Of a DNA stretch of 64,000 nucleotides, positions 61,428 through 64,000 are shown one piece after another. Each line of letters starts with the position of its first letter. Position 1 is the first letter of the stretch. The notes under the pieces were generated by a model. That model was not told the DNA's origin. It saw only the letters and a list, made by a program, of their open reading frames with translations, and did not search any database. Origin of the DNA: an uncultured Erythrobacter sp. Its GTDB lineage: Bacteria > Pseudomonadota > Alphaproteobacteria > Sphingomonadales > Sphingomonadaceae. Made by a program: the position numbers and the translations under genes. The DNA lies in contig CANKYZ010000003.1 of NCBI GenBank assembly GCA_947488325.1, positions 248,001 to 312,000 on the forward strand, written 5' to 3'.

Positions 61428-63179
61428 TCACATTCTATCGACAGCCTCAACGCCCAATACGCGAAGCCCATTACGCAATACCTGCCCGATTGCTTGCGCT
61501 AAGAAAAGACGCGCGGCGGATAATCCCTTATCCTGTTTCAAGATGAAGCGCTTTTCTAACTCAGTGTTACCAAGGCTGTAGAAGGCGTTTAGGTCAGTCG
61601 CGAGGTCATAGAGGTAGAATGCGATTCGATGCGGCTCGCGTGCTTTTGCTGCCGCTTCGACCTCACGCGGGAATTGTGCGGCGCGCCGAATCAGTTTGAT
61701 TTCTTCTTCACCGAGCTGATCGATTACATCTGCCGAAGGCGTAACCCCTTCATCATCAGTGGCCTTGCGCAATGTCGATTGAATCCGCGCATGAGCATAT
61801 TGGACATACCAAACCGGATTGTCCTTCGACGCTTCGACAACTTTCGCGAAATCAAATTCCATCTGCGCTTCAGGCTTGCGAGTCAGCATGGTGAAACGCA
61901 CCACGTCTTTGCCAACTTCGTCAATCATGTCGGCGATCGTGATAAAATTGCCGGATCGCTTGGACATTTTTACGGGCTCCCCGCCGCGCATCAATTGTAC
62001 CATTTGGACCAGCTTTACGTCGAATGGGGTGGCTTTGCCCTTCCCTTCTGACAAAGCAGCAACTGCGGCCTTAATCCGTTTGACAGTGCCAGCATGGTCC
62101 GCACCCCAAATGTCGATCAACTCATCGGCTGTTTCAGCCTTTTGCATGTGATAGGCAAGGTCAGCACCGAAATAGGTCCACGCACCGTTCGATTTTTTGA
62201 TCGGGCGATCTTGATCGTCGCCAAACTTGGTCGACCGGAACAATGGCAGTTCAACAGGCTCCCAATCCTCTGGCGGAGCCTTGCCTTTGGGAGCTTCGAG
62301 CACACCGTCATAAACAAAGTCATGCTCGCGCAGCCATACCTCCGCGGCGTCCGGCTTTTTCGCAAGGTGCAGAGCAGCTTCGGACGAAAACACATCATGC
62401 CGAATGCCCAGCATTGCGAGATCGGATTTGATGACATCCATCATCCGCGCGACTGCTTCTGCGCGAAAAACAGGTAGCCACTCGACCTCATCGGAATCCT
62501 TAAAACGGTCGCCAAACTTATTGGCGAGCGCCTCTCCAACCGGGATCAGATATTCTCCGGGATAAAGCCCTTCTGGGATAGCGCCAATATCGTCGCCCAG
62601 CGCCTCACAGTAACGCAAATGCGCAGACCGGGCGAGGACATCGACCTGCCCGCCTGCATCGTTGATATAGTATTCGCGGGTCACGTCATGACCTGCGAAT
62701 TCAAGCAAGCTAGACAGTGCATCGCCAACAACTGCACCGCGGCAATGGCCCATATGCATCGGCCCAGTCGGATTGGCTGAGACATATTCAACATTCACCG
62801 AAGTGCCTGCGCCCATAATTGAGCGGCCATATTCATCACCAAGCTTGGCGACCGCCCGTAATTCTGCCAACCACGCGGCTGGATCGAGCCGTAAGTTGAT
62901 GAAACCCGGACCAGCAATCTCAGCACTCACTATGCCGGCCTCAGCCTGCAGCTTCGCAGCGATCTGTTCTGCCAGCGCACGCGGATTGGTCTTAGCTGCT
63001 TTGGCCAGAACCATAGCCGCATTGGTCGCCAGGTCACCATGCGATGGATCGCGTGGTGGTTCGAGCGTGACGTTCCTAAACGAAGCGTCCGAAGGCAGCA
63101 CTCCCTCGCTTACAAGATCGGTCAACACGGTTTCGATTGCGTCCGCATAGGCGGCATAAAGAGTTTTCATATCAGACAT
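61428..63179 (-). CDS. argS: Arginyl-tRNA synthetase
   Basis: Class I aminoacyl-tRNA synthetase charging tRNA-Arg. The N-terminal Add-1 domain precedes the catalytic core with VNVEYVSANPTGPMHMGHCR, in which HMGH is the HIGH-type motif, and VKMSKRSGNFITI, the KMSKS-like loop. The C-terminal anticodon-binding domain runs to the end (...RNGLRVLGVEAVDRM). The ATG at 63179 gives 583 residues, normal for the family. The upstream frame, open to 63296, would add about 39 residues unlike other ArgS. An ATG at 63170 is also possible. Confidence 0.95.
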   Translation of the reverse strand: MSDMKTLYAAYADAIETVLTDLVSEGVLPSDASFRNVTLEPPRDPSHGDLATNAAMVLAKAAKTNPRALAEQIAAKLQAEAGIVSAEIAGPGFINLRLDPAAWLAELRAVAKLGDEYGRSIMGAGTSVNVEYVSANPTGPMHMGHCRGAVVGDALSSLLEFAGHDVTREYYINDAGGQVDVLARSAHLRYCEALGDDIGAIPEGLYPGEYLIPVGEALANKFGDRFKDSDEVEWLPVFRAEAVARMMDVIKSDLAMLGIRHDVFSSEAALHLAKKPDAAEVWLREHDFVYDGVLEAPKGKAPPEDWEPVELPLFRSTKFGDDQDRPIKKSNGAWTYFGADLAYHMQKAETADELIDIWGADHAGTVKRIKAAVAALSEGKGKATPFDVKLVQMVQLMRGGEPVKMSKRSGNFITIADMIDEVGKDVVRFTMLTRKPEAQMEFDFAKVVEASKDNPVWYVQYAHARIQSTLRKATDDEGVTPSADVIDQLGEEEIKLIRRAAQFPREVEAAAKAREPHRIAFYLYDLATDLNAFYSLGNTELEKRFILKQDKGLSAARLFLAQAIGQVLRNGLRVLGVEAVDRM

Positions 63180-63367
63180 CTCGAATGCGCAGTTAGCGCA
63201 AGTTGGAATCAGCACAAAGAGGAATGAAACGCGGCGATCAGTAAGTGGTATCGCTAACCCGACTGACCGACGCCAGTTGAGTGTTAAGGCGAACAAACAA
63301 CCACAGACAACAACGCCGTCACCAGTTCACAAAGTCTTGCACTTCGCCCGGGAAGGGCGCACAAACA

Positions 63368-64000
63368 CTAGCGTGTTACGTTGTATACTAGCTGTTCTTC
63401 GGTCAGTTGAAAGCCAACCAACATTTCAAAACGTGTCCGGGCAATGGCTGCGCGCACCTCGGGATTTGCGAGCGGATCAAGCGCCGCTTCAGGATCACCA
63501 GCACGTCGCCGCCGAGTAATTCGTTCGCGGATATCTTCTGGCAATGAAGCTGCCGCTCGATCCACGAATGAGCCTGCTTTGGCGCTTGCCTGCGCGCGTT
63601 CTTCTCCGTCAGCGAATGTAAGCGTTACTGCACCAATGCGCTTTGTAACCACCGCACTGCCACCTTGAAGCACGGTAACAAAATACGGCAACGTCACCGT
63701 GCGGGCACCGCGAACATCAGTACGGCGCGCGCGAATTTCAAATGTTGCTTCGGAATAGACCTTGTCAGAACCGTCATCACAGGTCGCGCGCAGGTTTGTC
63801 ATAGACGCAGAAACGTCAAGATTCGCAGCGATCGGATCACCCGCGGTGCGGAAGGTCGTTACATCACCGGTATAATCCGGAATTCCTACAGCCGGACAGG
63901 AAGTCAGGACCGAAGTGATGCCTACGCCTTGGTCGACCACTAACTGACCGTCTTGCGCACAGGCTCCAAGGGCAGTGGCAAGTGCTAATGCAGGCAGGAC
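63368..64000 (-). CDS. Lipoprotein of unknown function (N-terminus cut by right edge)
   Basis: About 210 codons visible. The frame is open through base 64000, beyond the GTG at 63940. The residues near the edge (LALATALGACAQDG) are a lipoprotein signal peptide with lipobox LGAC, so the true start lies a few codons outside the window. The mature part is a beta-rich domain (VSASMTNLRATCDDGSDKVY, FEIRARRTDVRGARTVTLPY), then a helical basic-acidic C-terminus ending TEEQLVYNVTR. I do not recognise a family. It reads toward argS with a 188-bp gap. Confidence 0.7.
   Translation of the reverse strand, partial: VLPALALATALGACAQDGQLVVDQGVGITSVLTSCPAVGIPDYTGDVTTFRTAGDPIAANLDVSASMTNLRATCDDGSDKVYSEATFEIRARRTDVRGARTVTLPYFVTVLQGGSAVVTKRIGAVTLTFADGEERAQASAKAGSFVDRAAASLPEDIRERITRRRRAGDPEAALDPLANPEVRAAIARTRFEMLVGFQLTEEQLVYNVTR

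Overview
The window looks like chromosomal DNA from an alphaproteobacterium of the order Sphingomonadales, most likely an Erythrobacter/Altererythrobacter-type organism. Grounds: a complete division and cell wall (dcw) cluster in the usual order; an argS / SPOR protein / nagZ / scpA / scpB / tatABC block; tamA and tamB next to the bpt-type aminoacyltransferase; moderately high GC; and heavy use of ATGA or TGATG overlaps between consecutive genes. I see no tRNA, rRNA, CRISPR array, insertion sequence or prophage. The species call is inference.

Region 1 (1-19.7 kb, minus strand): the dcw cluster in transcription order mraZ, rsmH, ftsL-like, ftsI, murE, murF, mraY, murD, ftsW, murG, murC, murB, ddl, ftsQ, ftsA, ftsZ. 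It makes the peptidoglycan precursor (murB-F, ddl), lipid I and II (mraY, murG), and the septal synthase and Z ring (ftsW, ftsI, ftsL, ftsQ, ftsA, ftsZ). A perfect DnaA box lies between ftsA and ftsZ. A secreted protein of unknown function begins downstream and runs off the left edge.

Region 2 (19.7-23.6 kb): a 411-bp leader upstream of mraZ, then a putative operon of cysteine synthase, a small membrane protein and a lipoprotein, then a 2Fe-2S ferredoxin, then an AlkA-like DNA glycosylase on the plus strand.

Region 3 (23.6-30.6 kb): the most interesting part. It is a compact locus that looks like a synthase-type exopolysaccharide system. It holds an SQD1-like (UDP-sulfoquinovose synthase family) enzyme, a BcsB-like membrane-anchored periplasmic protein, a processive family 2 glycosyltransferase without a PilZ domain and an outer-membrane beta-barrel, all on the minus strand. 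A GH10 glycanase with a Tat-type signal diverges from the same 200-bp AT-rich promoter region. It parallels the cellulose bcs operon, but every part differs from the bcs version.

Region 4 (30.6-44.1 kb): mixed metabolic genes. These are an S9 peptidase, two tandem SDR oxidoreductases, a pterin carbinolamine dehydratase, ccmA-ccmB without ccmC, a Rieske oxygenase translationally coupled to an NRAMP-related permease, a DUF1624-type membrane protein, a secreted 157-residue protein divergent from a wHTH/TPR regulator, an N-terminally shortened Rrf2 regulator and a GH24 lysozyme.

Region 5 (44.1-56.4 kb): tamB, tamA, bpt, threonine ammonia-lyase, a divergent beta-hydroxyacid dehydrogenase plus an exported amidohydrolase, and a small exported single-span protein. 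The last has a structured leader and a strong terminator.

Region 6 (56.4-64 kb, minus strand): tatC, tatB, tatA, scpB, scpA, nagZ, a SPOR-domain protein, argS and a lipoprotein cut by the right edge.
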